A model generated the notes under the pieces. It had not been told where the DNA came from. It saw only the letters and a program-made list of their open reading frames with translations, and made no database searches. This document shows, one piece after another, positions 1-11,603 of a DNA stretch of 64,000 nt. The position numbers and the translations under genes are program-made. Origin of the DNA: Bidens hawaiensis (Eukaryota > Streptophyta > Magnoliopsida > Asterales > Asteraceae); contig JAIQDT010001121.1 in NCBI GenBank assembly GCA_021521415.1, positions 372,001-436,000 on the forward strand, given 5' to 3'. The first letter of the stretch is position 1; the number at the start of each line of letters is the position of its first letter.

Positions 1-2033
1 TCCGGTGATGTTTATATGTGGGACGGAAAGGCCAGAAAAGACGAAGCGCCAGTTATAACTCGATTGCATGGTGTCAAACGGGCTACTTCAGTTTCGGTTG
101 GAGAAACACATTTACTTGTTGTCAGCTCTCTTTATCATCCTCCATATTGTCTCCCACCTTCCGGTAGTCCCGAGTGTTTGAAGTCGAAGTTAAGTGACGA
201 TTTAAGCGAGTTAGATGAAGATTTCGCTTATAATGATAATGAGATTGACAATACGACATCAAGTTTACAAAAGGGTAACAGTGAAAAGAAGGAAGCACCG
301 AGTTTGAAAAGCCTTTGCGAGAAAGTGGCAGCCGAACATTTGGTAGAGCCGAGAAACGCTTTACAACTTCTCGAAATTGCGGACTCACTAGAGGCGCATG
401 ATTTAAGGAAGCATTGTGAGGTAATTTTTGAATTTCCTATTTTGACCTTACCATTATATTTAAGCCTTGATAATATTTGCAGGAAATTGTGATACGTAAC
501 CTTGACTACATTTTTACTGTCTCGACGCATGCGTTTGCTAGTGCTTCACTGGATGTTTTAGCTAATCTCGAGACATCACTGGATTCAAAATCATCTGAAT
601 TATGGAGTCATCGCCGCCTTCCAACACCAACAGCCACTTTTCCTGCTGTTATCAACAGTGAAGAAGATGACAGTGACAACGAGTTTTTCAGAACACGTGA
701 TAACAACAATGGTGAAAATATGGATTCACAGAAGGAAAGGAACCAAAGATTTGATAGCTTTTTACAGCCGTATGATGTTGCGAATCATGAAATCGGGAAA
801 CAAATCCGGGCCTTAAGAAAGAAGTTGCAACAGATTGAGATTCTCGAGGAAAAACAGTCCAAGGGTTATCATCTTGATAACCAGCAGATTGCAAAGGTTC
901 AAACGCGAACCGTGTTGGAGAATTCACTCGTTGAGCTTGGCGTCCCTGTTGAGACGATTCAGGCGAAGTCAACTTCTCCCGTTGACTTGAAAAACGAGGG
1001 TACCAAGAAACAGCGGAAGAAGAGCAGAAGGAAACAGGCGCACGGTGAAGAGGTGCATGGTAGTTATGAAACTGATGCTAAGTTGAATACAGTTAAGGGT
1101 TTCTCACCTTCTGAAGATTCACAAGTTGACCAAAAGGTAGTTTCAATAAAACCTGAATATGATAATGTTCAGCAAAAGGAGATAGACGACAAGGGTAAAA
1201 TAGACAGAGACAATCTAGTTGTCGAGGTGGCACCCGTGAAAGCAATGAAAGATCTTTCATGCTCGAAAATCAAGAGTTTGAATACCTCATCGCCTGCGTC
1301 GTCCAAGAAGAAAAACCGAAAAGGAGGGCTTTCTATGTTTTTAAGTGGGGCCCTTGATGACACCCCACCAACGCCTAAGATTGTCACCCCACCAACGCCC
1401 AAAAGCGAGGGCCCCGCATGGGGTGGTGTCAGCATTCCGAAGGGACCCACGGGATCCACTTCTCTTCGCAAGATACAAGATGAGCAGGGGAAAACGATGG
1501 TAAGTAAGCCCGTTGCTAGAAAGAAAGACCCGTTTGAAGGTTCACCCGATGTTAAAGCAAGTGGGAAACTTCCATTGAGTTCCTTTTTGCCATCAAACCC
1601 GATTCCCATGGGGCCTGCTTTGATTCATCAGGCGCAGGAGCCCGAAAGAAGCACCCCTCCTTGGATTTCTTCGGGGACCCCACCTCTCGGTGGACGCCCG
1701 TCTCTTAAAAGCATCCAGTTGCAACAGGTAACTCGAAAAATATGATCTTTATTTTCTTTATAAGCTGTTGCATAAAATGAAAAATATTTATTTTTTTTGC
1801 ATAATCAGGAGAAAAAACAGCAGACACTATCCCACAGCCCGAAAACAAAAACCACTGGGTTCTCGGTGAGCAGTGGTCAGGGTTCGCCATCAGATTCAGG
1901 CGGTTTGAACAGGTGGTTCAAGCCGGAGGTTGAAGCAGCGTCTTCTATACGGTCAATTCAGATCGAGGAGAAGGCTATGAAGGATCTGAAGCGCTTTTAT
2001 AGCAGCGTTAAAGTTGTGAAGAACCAGTTTTAA
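1..2033 (+). CDS. RCC1/ankyrin/BTB-type protein, C-terminal part (gene enters from the left edge)
   Basis: Three exons are visible: 1-420, 483-1727 and 1809-2033 (stop TAA). All introns are GT-AG and the joins are in frame, giving the last ~629 residues. The start shows a beta-propeller-like RCC1 end (SGDVYMWDG), then a helical BACK-like stretch (LCEKVAAEHLVEPRNALQLL) that spans the first splice. After it comes a long low-complexity tail with a lysine-rich patch (KKQRKKSRRK), TPPTPK repeats and a conserved C-terminus ending in KNQF. This layout matches the plant ankyrin/RCC1/BTB family (Arabidopsis At3g03790 type, related to animal IBTK). Plant function is not well defined; a substrate-adaptor role is only inferred from the BTB domain. 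The N-terminal ankyrin and most RCC1 repeats lie outside the window. No lesion is seen. Confidence 0.85.
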
Positions 2034-2289
2034 GAAGCTATGGATCATTTTCGAGCTCTGTTTTCTGTATATCAACTGTAGATACCTTGCAGCAGTAGAA
2101 GTCTACAGTTTTCTTTCAGTTTGTTAAGAAAGACTTCTTTAGACTTGGTTGGTTAATTAAGATATGATATCTCTGTTGGGTAAGTTGTAAATAGCATCAT
2201 AAAAAAAGTGTAATAACCTTACCTTTAAGGTTTTAGTATTATGGCTGCACATTGATTTGTTTTCTTTATTATTCTAAACCAGTTTTACA
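2034..2289 (+). other. 3' UTR and downstream spacer of the RCC1/BTB gene
   Basis: AT-rich sequence follows the stop codon and probably holds the 3' UTR and poly(A) site. No other gene is seen before the repeat block that starts near 2290. Confidence 0.5.
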
Positions 2290-2578
2290 TCATTTAACAT
2301 AATTTATGAACTAGTTGTCTGGTGCACGGATACACAAACTATACATTTCTCGGCCACAAACTATACACATTCACTGTCACGTGTCACAATTACGTTAATT
2401 TATATTCAGTATCACGTGTCACAATTATGTTAAACGTGAGAATAAATAAAGTTTTATATATACAAGTAGAGTAATTATGTAATTATATATACAAGTTGGT
2501 TAATGTATAATTTAATAATTTTATTTTATTTTCTCGACAAGTTGGTATATACTTAAAGGGGAAAATTAACGTATAAAT

Positions 2579-2728
2579 GAAATTAACGTGCTAAACGTGA
2601 GAATCAAGTAGAGTAACTATATATACAGGTAGAGTAATTATGTAATTACTCTATGATGTATTTACATAATTATTCTACTTATATGTATAATTACTCTACT
2701 TGATTATCATGTTTAGCATGTTAATTTG
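2579..2728. repeat. Foldback (hairpin) sequence with ~68-bp arms
   Basis: The left arm (about 2579-2647, starting AAATTAACGTGCTAAACGTG) is inverted in the right arm (about 2659-2728, ending CATGTTTAGCATGTTAATTTG). A loop of roughly 10 bp separates them. It could be a small foldback MITE or a local inverted duplication; no clear target duplication is seen. Confidence 0.6.
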
Positions 2729-4035
2729 ATTTATATTTGATCCAAATCATATACTTAAATTACTAGCTATTTAATATTTTTTTAATCAATCTGTGTAATA
2801 TACTCATTTCTAATATACTAAATAAATAAATAAATAAGTATTAACCATAACTGAATAATAAAAAAAATGTATTTCTTGGCTGATCAAATTTGTTTTTGAG
2901 AGGCCAATTTAATAAAAATCCAAAAAAGAAACCACTTGCTAGCTATAAGGGGCCCAAACATACACGAAAAAGAAAAGAATCAACAAACAAAACAATATAA
3001 AGGAAAAAGATAACAAGTTGAACAAACACTATTTTCCCAATTTAAATCACACATACGAGGAAAAGAAAAGAAACAACAGACAAAACACGAACTATTAAGG
3101 AAAGATAACAAAGTTGAACCTACACTATGTCATCCTTAACAAACATTTATTCACAAAAATCCAATTAGTGACCACTCAAGACTACTACTCAGTGCTACCA
3201 ACCAATTATTGCTGTTAATAAAAAGAGCTATCAATTATTACACTTTTAGTACAAAGCTTTGATCACCTCATTTGTCCTATAACAATTGACATAATTCCAT
3301 CTTTCACACACACAAACACTACCCAAAAATGTTATCTTATCATGGTGATGATGCCAAGAGCGGATCCAATACCTCATCGAGTTATCTTTATTTCATTGAA
3401 ACCGGCAGGTTACTAAAAACCACATCATGATCATCCAGCATAAATTACATATGCCATAAGTTACTTGTACCTTAAAAATTTGAAATCGACGACCTAAATT
3501 AACTCGATTTGAAAAACCCAGTTTTGATAGATTCAGATGTTATGTGGTTATTTTCCAGTTCATATTCGTTCATTTATAAACTATAAAGGGCATGTTAATT
3601 ATCCAGATATCTTAATTTATTTGAAATACAGGATAGATTAAGTGTTTCATATATACACCTTGAATTGTGCAATAGTTACCGTCATAATTTGTAAGATAAA
3701 AATCCTACTCTTCTAATCAATTGAAATAGAAACAACATAAATACATAATAATAATTAATAACCAAGATTTAAAGATGACACTACATGTGTTGGAATAATC
3801 GTGTCTATCCTTAACAAACATTTATCCTAAAACCCTTCTCCTATCAACACTCGAAAAATATATATCCCAACACAACACAACACAACACTTGTTCTATAAA
3901 TATCAATAAGTTTTGTTTAATTTTCTCATTCTAAATCCTTTTAACAATCTCTCTCTACTCTAGCTTCAACATGTAAGTTATCTTTCTTTCTTCATCTTAC
4001 ATTTGTTGATTCCAATTTTTGTGTTTCTGTTTTCG

Positions 4036-4140
4036 ATATGTTGAAGATTTTATGGTATACCAAGCACATAAATGTTATGCAAAAAAATGGGATTTACATT
4101 GTTGAATGTGATGTCATGAAATACAAAGACCCGACATTCA
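4036..4140 (+). pseudogene. GH3 beta-glucosidase, 5' fragment (pseudogene 1)
   Basis: The translation contains IVECDVMKYKDPT, nearly identical to [13 protein letters not shown] just after the signal peptide of the full GH3 gene at 11604. The leader and promoter upstream are also duplicated. About 350 bp present in the full gene (11310-11650), including its ATG and signal-peptide codons, is missing here. Similarity stops around 4135, so the remaining ~600 codons are absent. It is a relic and cannot make an enzyme. Confidence 0.75.
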
Positions 4141-4559
4141 GTGGTGGCCCATACCATAAAATTTTCTTACAGGAGTCGGAAATTTTTGGATCGGTACTCG
4201 GTACTCAATATATATTAAAATGTTCGTTCCGGTTCAGCCGCTTGGGTTAAATCGGTATATTATTTTAATTTTGGGTCCGGTTCTAACTTGTCCGAGTCAT
4301 ATAAAAAAGTATATAAAATATAATTCTTGCTTGCCTAAATGCATATAAAATATATATTTTTCTAGTTGAACCACTTACCGATATTAAGTTGCTAATTATA
4401 GGCTAGACATTTATACCGATATTTTAAGGTTTTTTGTATGGATTTATGTTATAAAAAATATTACAAAACAAAAAGGATTTATATGTTTTAATACTAATCA
4501 AAAAACATAATAAATAAATAAACTATAGTTAGAGATTTCTTATCTATGTATATATCTAA
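4141..4559. other. AT-rich spacer, nothing recognised
   Basis: It follows the breakpoint of the GH3 fragment. No gene or terminal-repeat structure is seen. Confidence 0.4.
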
Positions 4560-5117
4560 TCTAGCTATACTAATAAAAGAAAATAATGAAGATGGTGTGG
4601 CAATCCCATATTCATTCTTGGTCTAATCTCTCTTTTCATTCATTTGACTTATCTATGGGTTATGGAGCAAACCATATTGACAAATGGGTTATAATTTCCT
4701 TTCTAATTCTTTAATCTCTCATTTAATTCTACCTAACAATCCATGGGTCATGATCAAGATAATTTTGGCAAATGTGTTATAATTTCATTTCTAATTATCT
4801 AATTTCTCATCTTATTTATTCTAACAATCCATAGGTCATGGGATAAAACAATTTTGAGAAATGGGTTATAATTATCATTCTAATTTTCCAATCTTTCATC
4901 TCATTCATTATAGTTATCCACACGTAATTGGTCAAAACAATCTATGCAAATATTGTACATAAAAAATCGATTTTGTAAATTTGAGATTCTAGACTTCTTA
5001 TTGTCTGTACTATATATTTTATTTTTACATTTAATTTTGGTCATTTATTTAAAATAATGAATCTTTTTATTTTTATTATTTGACAAATCACGTGTAATAC
5101 ACGGGTTCAAAAGCTAG
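4560..5117 (+). mobile_element. Helitron-like non-autonomous element
   Basis: The left end begins TC within TCTAGCTATACTAATAAAAG, like many plant Helitron 5' ends. The right end has a short hairpin (CACGTGTAATACACGGG) a few bases before a terminal CTAG. The flanking host bases are A (4559) and T (5118), the expected A|T insertion site without target duplication. No Rep/helicase coding is present in this 558-bp element. Confidence 0.65.
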
Positions 5118-5645
5118 TATAATATATTCTTGCATAAGATAGATGAATGATGATATCCAAATAAAGCGGGCCAAAAACACGTTCAATAAATTAGTCTTTT
5201 TTTGTTAGCTTATCAACAGGGCCATAAGGCCATAGGCACACAAAGTAACTTAAAATAAGCCCAGGTAACTAACAAGAAATAGGCCTATAGGGGATCCAAT
5301 CCAGGGTTTTCTTTCTTCTTTAATGTCTACACTCCACTACCCCAGACAACAAATAGTCATCTGGTCATCTACCTTCTTTCTTTTAATTTTTCTTTCTATC
5401 ACCCATTGGATTTCTATGGGTCGGTCAGGATTTTAACACTATAATATTATAGTACTAGTCATTATTTTTTCACAGGGTCGGTCGACCTTAATTGTGACAT
5501 GACATATAGGTAGGTCCGCCACTAAGTTCATACTGTTTTATTGTAGATTATTATTATGTTCTTTGTTCATCTTGCATGCATGCATGCATCAGTAGTACTT
5601 GATATTGGTTTGTTGATCATATATAGAGTTTATCATTACAGAAAT
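5118..5645 (+). other. Upstream region of the inositol transporter gene
   Basis: This is intergenic sequence and probable promoter. A good splice acceptor (CATTACAG) lies 5 nt before the ATG, so a 5' UTR intron is possible. No other gene is seen. Confidence 0.4.
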
Positions 5646-8301
5646 ATGGAAGCAGGAGGTGTTGTGAAGGTGGATAAGACCGCGTTTTTGGAGTGTTTTA
5701 AGACCATTTGGCATACACCTTATATAATGTTGCTTGCTCTTACAGCCGGTATTGGAGGCCTATTATTTGGTTATGATACAGGTGAAGTATTTGGGCACTT
5801 CTAATTTGTTTAATGGTTCGTTATATTTTTATTTATGGTTGAATATATATAATAATATTCAGGAGTTATTTCGGGTGCCTCTCTATATATTCGAGACGAT
5901 TTTCCAGATGTCGAAAAGCATACGTGGTTACAGGTATTTGTGCTCGTATATTTGTGAAACAATTTATTTCTTTAAATTTAATAAGTCATTCTTGATGTTA
6001 AAATAAACCATTTAATTTGAACATGAAGGAAACCATAGTTAGCACGGCGGTAGCTGGAGCTATTGTTGGCGCGGCAATTGGTGGATGGATGAATGATAGA
6101 GATACGGTAGGAAAAAGACGATATTATGTGCTGACATTTTGTTCTGTCTTGGTTCAATTACCATGGCTCTAGCTCCAAAACCATGGGTCATCATTCTTGG
6201 TAGACTTTTAGTTGGTTTGGGCGTTGGACTCGTCTCCATCACATCGCCATTATACATATCCGAAGTTTCTCCTGCTCGAATAAGAGGCGCACTTGTTAGC
6301 ACCAATGGTTTACTCCTTACCGGAGGACAGTTCTTATCATACCTCATTAATTTAGCTTTTTCTAAGGTAATTAATTTAGAACTAATTGTTTGTTTTCGTT
6401 TTGTTGTTGGATTGGTAATTTTTTTATTATGAGTTTGATACAGACACGGGGAAATTGGCGTTGGATGCTTGGGATTGCAGGAGTTCCACCGATGGTGCAG
6501 TTTATATTGATGTGCTTTCTACCCGAGTCACCAAGATGGTTGTATCGCCAGGTAGCTAGACCTCATAATTTATGACATGACACTTTAACACACAACACAA
6601 CATGACATGACTCGAAACACAATTGAACGAGTAAGTGTTTTGGGTCATAAACGAGTTAGCAATGCTTGTTCATCCTAATATAATTTGGCTCTGACCGAAT
6701 GCACAATTAACCTTTTGACATAAATTTGATATGATATTGAACACATAAACTATTATATGAAGCCCTCTTTTATTGAATAATATTGAATAAAATAAGATTG
6801 TTTTTTCAAAGAATCAGATGTTATTTCATATGACATGTTCAGGTTAGATGCTTATGGTTTGTCACATGATCCAGCCTGTTGAGACGTTCCCGTCCATTAC
6901 TTATGGCCGGGTACCCCAAATGTTTTAAAGTTGTACCATATTCTAACTCAATTGGTTTGTCTAGTTGATCCATAATACGAGTTTGCTAGCTTTTGACTTA
7001 GCTCCGTATAACAATTCAACATGTTAATGTTAAATAAACTGGTCTAAACTGTCACCTCTACACGAAACCTTCCAACTTGGTTTCCTGATCTATGTTTATG
7101 TGTCAATATGACAAATTGACAATGGCATTTCTTTGATCAGAATAAGATAACCGAGGCACGCAATATACTCAAAAAGATTTATCCAACAAACGAGTTGGAG
7201 GAAGAAATGAAAGCTTTGCAATCATCTATCCAAACCGAAAAGGAAGCCGAAGGATCCTTAGGAGACGGTATCTTTTCAAAGATAAAAAGTGCATGGGCTA
7301 ATAAGGTTGTTAGACGAGGACTATACGCCGGTGTCACTCTTCAAGTTGCACAACAATTTGTTGGAATCAATACCGTCATGTACTACAGTCCCACCATTGT
7401 GCAACTTGCAGGATTCGCTTCCAACCGGACAGCATTAGCACTGTCACTTATCACCACGGGACTCAATTCGTTTGGTACCGTGTTAAGTATGTTGTTCGTT
7501 GACAGGTTTGGAAGGCGGAAGTTGATCATTATCTCAATGGCTGGGATTATTACTTGCCTTGTGGCTTTATCAATTATGTTCTTTCAAGCTTCGGTTCATG
7601 CTCCTCATGTGGATATTATAGAGTCGAATCATTTTGGGGTTAATTATACGTGCTCGGATCTTAAAACATCATCAAATCCATCATCATGGAACTGCATGAC
7701 TTGCTTAAGAGCATCCTCCAACTGTGCTTTTTGTGCCAGTAACGAAAATATTGTAAGTTTTAATCCTTTGGATATATTGTTTCATACCATTTAATACTTT
7801 ATTGTCTAATAAACCAAACTGCAGTATAATCCTGGGGCATGTTTGGCTGTGGACACCATCACAAGAGACGCTTGTCGAGGACAACATCGAACATGGTACA
7901 CCTACGGTTGCCCAAGCAAGTTTGGGATCCTCACGGTTCTACTCCTCGGGCTATACATCTTATGTTACGCTCCTGGGATCGGGACAGTGCCTTGGATAGT
8001 GAATTCAGAGATATATCCGTTAAGATATCGGGGCATTGGTGGGGGGATTGCAGCGGTTTCAAACTGGGTTGCAAATCTAGTTATAAGCGAAACGTTTCTA
8101 ACGTTAACTGAGAAGTTGGGTTCTTCTGGTACGTTTCTGCTTTTCGCAGGGTTCTCGACCATGGGACTTGTGGCTATATTTTTTCTCGTCCCGGAGACGA
8201 AAGGGCTGCAGCTTGAGGAGGTTGAGAAGATGCTAGAGAAAGGATATCGACCGAGGTTTTGGTGCACTCAAGACAAAGATATCAAGCCTGCAGCGTCTTA
8301 G
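5646..8301 (+). CDS. Inositol transporter (INT2/INT4-type sugar porter), with a 2-nt frameshift
   Basis: Six exons: 5646-5781, 5863-5933, 6029-6366, 6444-6551, 7141-7752 and 7825-8301, all with GT-AG introns. Joined, and discounting two extra bases, they give ~579 aa, the usual length of plasma-membrane H+/myo-inositol symporters of the major facilitator superfamily. Visible signatures are [12 protein letters not shown] in helix 1, a WMNDRYGR-like loop, PESPRWL before the central loop, [22 protein letters not shown] and the C-terminal PETKG. The Cys-rich loop between helices 9 and 10 ([16 protein letters not shown]) is typical of INT2/INT4 and absent from tonoplast INT1. At about 6097-6104 an extra GA (GATAGAGATACGG where GATAGATACGG is expected) shifts the frame, so as written the protein stops early. 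It is either a recent pseudogene or a sequence error. Confidence 0.85.
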
Positions 8302-8658
8302 GTTTGGGTGGTGGTGCAGCTTGTTGCCCGCTTACCCATCTCTGTATTGTAGTTGTTCCTTTTGTTCAAAATATAAAGTAATAATGATATTCTTGTTATT
8401 AAAGGGAAGTAGATTAATACAAAACCGCATACAAAAATGAGAGAGTTATAATTTTATATGAACGTGATGATATCCTTGTTAAACATACTTTCAAAACTTA
8501 ACATAAAGATGGATAATGCTTCAAAAACTAAACAAAAGTGCTTCCAACAAAACCTATTGTTGTTTGAGTTGTTGAGTTGAAACTCAAAACAATTTGTTTA
8601 TTATGTTTTTATTATAGTTGAAACTCAAAACTCAAAATCTATTATTGGTTGAACGGTA
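8302..8658 (+). other. 3' UTR and spacer after the transporter
   Basis: AT-rich, with AATAAA-like stretches. A segment near 8316-8336 (GCAGCTTGTTGCCCGCTTAC) recurs inverted near 9360-9385. No gene is seen. Confidence 0.4.
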
Positions 8659-8905
8659 CACCGTCCCATTATAAGTGTTCACATTTCTTTTTTTATTTGT
8701 CTCATTACAAGTGTCAACTTTCAAAATTTATTAGCCAATTTTCAAGTTTACCCTTAAACACACACAACTAATATTAATAAACAATATTGATGAACTCACT
8801 TTTCAAGGGCATTATTGTCATTTGGTAATAAAAAAAGGTAATCATTTAATCCACTTTAAACTTTATGTTTTTCAAACATTAACACTTATAATGGGACAGA
8901 GGGAG
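8659..8905. mobile_element. Stowaway-like MITE (Tc1/mariner superfamily)
   Basis: The right end reads CACTTATAATGGGACAGAGGGAG followed by TA; split, these are the reverse of the Stowaway terminus CTCCCTCNGTCCCA. The left end carries the matching CCGTCCCATTATAAGTG after TA but has lost a few terminal bases. At ~247 bp, AT-rich and without coding capacity, it fits a MITE with TA target duplication. Confidence 0.75.
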
Positions 8906-9124
8906 TAATATGTTAAATGAAGTAGAATTTCAATGAAATGAAACACCATAACATGTCAAAGTAAATTAAAAAGATGATCACTAGTTCCCAAAAAACATGA
9001 TCACTAATTTCACTTAGTGTCATCAACTTTCATTGTCAACTCAAATTTTTGTTCTTCAACTTTCTTCCTAAATGCAAGAGTGCTTGGCTTCATATCCACT
9101 GATATCCCAACAGGGCTAACTGTA
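8906..9124. other. Spacer between the Stowaway element and duplicated block 2
   Basis: AT-rich sequence with no gene recognised. Confidence 0.35.
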
Positions 9125-9628
9125 TATTTGAACTAATTGTCCCATGTGCAGATGCACAAACTATACATATTCACTGTCACGTATCACAATTACGTGGATA
9201 ACTAACAAATTGGTATATGCATGAATTATTAACTATATTTGAAAATTAACTTTAATCTTTTTTTTAATAATAATAATAAATTTTTTTTTATAACCCAATT
9301 TTTTTATTGGCTCCTTTTATATTTCATAGAAACATCCAAACGATTTACAATGAAGTGGCAGGTAAGCGGGCAACAAGCTGCGCCGCAACCCCCTTTTGGA
9401 TAGCAAACCCAATCCGACTAAAAACAAAGTTTTGATTCTTATGGGCTGATACGTTACTATACACAACTTTAATCTCATCGAACAATTTCCTCGACAAATT
9501 GTAATATACATGAATTACTAACTATTTAATACTTTTTTAATCAATCCATATAATTAATACACTAATTTCTAGTATACTACATAGATAAAGATGCATTAAC
9601 CAGAACTAGATAATAATAATAATAAAAA

Positions 9629-10159
9629 GGAAAATTGGATTTTAATAATCCCAACTTAATGCAGTTGGCTGATAATAATCCCAACTTTGAAAGTAGCTGT
9701 CACTGGTCCCAACTTTCACACTATTTATTTTCATTGGACATCCGTTAAAAAAACTTAACGACGTTATGTTTTTTCCAAATTTCAAACTGATATTTTAGGG
9801 CTTTTGATCGGAATGAGAATACGAGTCGATTGATGTAAAACATACTTCCAAACAGTGGTCCAAACGACTAAAGAAAGCTTCAATTTCGGTGTTTAAACTT
9901 TTAATTAACAAAAATCAAGCTGTTTGAAGCGTCGTTTCGAGTTAAGTTTTACATCAATCGACTCGTATTCTCATTCCGATCAAAAGCCCTAAAATATCAG
10001 TTTGAAATTTGGAAAAAAACATAACGTCGTTAAGTTTTTTTAACGGAGGTCCAATGAAAATAAATAGTGTGAAAGTTGGGACCAGTGACAGCTACTTTCA
10101 AAGTTGGGATTATTATTAGTCAATTGCATTAAGTTGGGATTATTAAAATCCAATTTTCC
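9629..10159. mobile_element. Mutator-like (MULE) MITE with ~212-bp terminal inverted repeats
   Basis: The termini are GGAAAATTGGATTTTAATAA and its inverse at the other end. The arms pair over about 9629-9840 and 9947-10159. A perfect 9-bp direct repeat TAATAAAAA flanks the element (9620-9628 and 10160-10168), the expected MULE target duplication. The homologous place in duplicated block 1 (near 2860) reads ATAATAAAAAAAATG with no insertion, an independent empty site. The element has no coding capacity. Its hairpin structure could give small RNAs if transcribed. Confidence 0.9.
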
Positions 10160-10984
10160 TAATAAAAATATATTTCTTGGCCGACCAGATTTGTTTTTGA
10201 GAGTCCAATTTAATAAAAATCTAAAAGAGAAACCACTTGCCAGCGAAAAGAACCAACAAACAAAACACTATAAAGGAAAGAACAAGTTGAACATACACTA
10301 TTTTCCCAATCTAAACCCACATATACGAGGAAAAGAAAAGAAACAACAAACAAAATACAAACTATAAAGGAAAGACAAAAAAGTTGAACCTACACTATGT
10401 CCATCCTTAACAAAGATTTATCCACAAAAATCCAATTAGTGACCATACAATACTACTACTCAATGCTACCAATTATTGTTGTTAAAAAAAATGTTGCTAA
10501 TTATTCTTAGTACAAAGCTTTAATAGACCTCATATGTCCTATAATAATTGGCATAATTTCATCTCTTACACACACTACCGAAAAATGTTATCTTAACATG
10601 GTGATGATACCAAGAGCGGATCCAATACCTCGTTGAGTTATCTTTATTTCCTTGAAACGGGTGGGTTATTAAAAAATTACATCATTATCGCCCAACATGA
10701 ATTACTGATGCCATAAGTTAGTTGTACCTTTAAAATTTGAAATAGGCTACCCAAAACTCGATTTGGAAAACCCGGTTTTGATTAGGATGCTACTTTTGTT
10801 ATTTTCCAGCTAATATTTGTACATTTAGTTAAAACTATAAAGGGCATGCATGTTTTATCTAGATATTTTAATTTATTTGAAATATAGGATAGATCAAGTA
10901 TTTCATATATACAACTTGAGTTATACAATAGCTACCATTGTTATTTATAAAATAAAAATCTTTCTAATAAAATAAAATAGAAAC

Positions 10985-11027
<43 letters not shown>
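10985..11027. repeat. (TAA)n microsatellite
   Basis: About 14 uninterrupted TAA/AAT units lie in the GH3 promoter, ~25 bp upstream of the TATA box. Copy 1 of the block has only a short tract here (near 3748). Confidence 0.95.
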
Positions 11028-11028
<1 letters not shown>

Positions 11029-11051
11029 CAAGATTAAAAGATAATCGTGTC

Positions 11052-11059
11052 TATAAATA
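11052..11059 (+). promoter_or_regulatory. TATA box of the GH3 gene
   Basis: TATAAATA lies upstream of a leader that contains a 404-nt 5' UTR intron (donor GT at 11198, acceptor AG ending 11601, two bases before the ATG). The same TATAAATA is kept in duplicated block 1 at 3895. The assignment is inferred from position and conservation between the two copies. Confidence 0.6.
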
Positions 11060-11603
11060 TCAACACCCAAAGCAAATATATCACAACGTAACACAACACA
11101 ACACACACTTGTCTAAAAATATCAATCATTTTTGTTTAATTTCCTATAATGCATTCCAAATCCTTTTAACAATCTCTCTCCACTCTAGCTTCAACATGTA
11201 AGTTATCTTTCTTTCTTTATCGTACATTCGAATGTTTGTGTTTCGGCTTTCAATCTTTCGAAGATTTATGGTGTACCAAGAACATAAATGGCATGCAAAA
11301 AGTTTTTTTTTTCATGCAAAGCAGTAATCTTTGAGATAAAGAAATTACCTATAAGAATTTTACTTTATTTTTACATATATTGTAGTTTTTTTAATAAAAT
11401 ATATTATCTAGTATTTTAAAAATAATCTAATACTGCTACTACATCAACTTTTCATATATTTTCAAACTTTGAATCACTATCTTAGAATAAATATTAATCT
11501 ATGAATCAAATCAGACAAAGAAAAGTGACTCATTTGTGATCATTTTTAATATGAAACTTTAAACTTTGGAATCTTAGATTGGTGTGATTGAAGTGGTTCA
11601 GAC

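Larger units (their letters stand above)
2290..4140 (+). repeat. Duplicated block, copy 1 (GH3 promoter and first-exon remnant)
   Basis: This stretch aligns by eye with about 9125-11700. Shared landmarks in the same order are the motif CACAAACTATACAT with ATTCACTGTCACGT (2330-2380 and 9160-9190), TTTGTTTTTGAGAG (near 2890 and 10190), GAAACCACTTGC (near 2930 and 10230), CAAGAGCGGATCCAATACCTC (split over lines near 3355 and 10612), TATAAATAT (3895 and 11052) and a splice-donor region after CTCTAGCTTCAAC (near 3960 and 11185). It ends in a remnant of GH3 exon 1. No functional gene is seen in it. It lacks the MITE present in copy 2. Confidence 0.8.
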
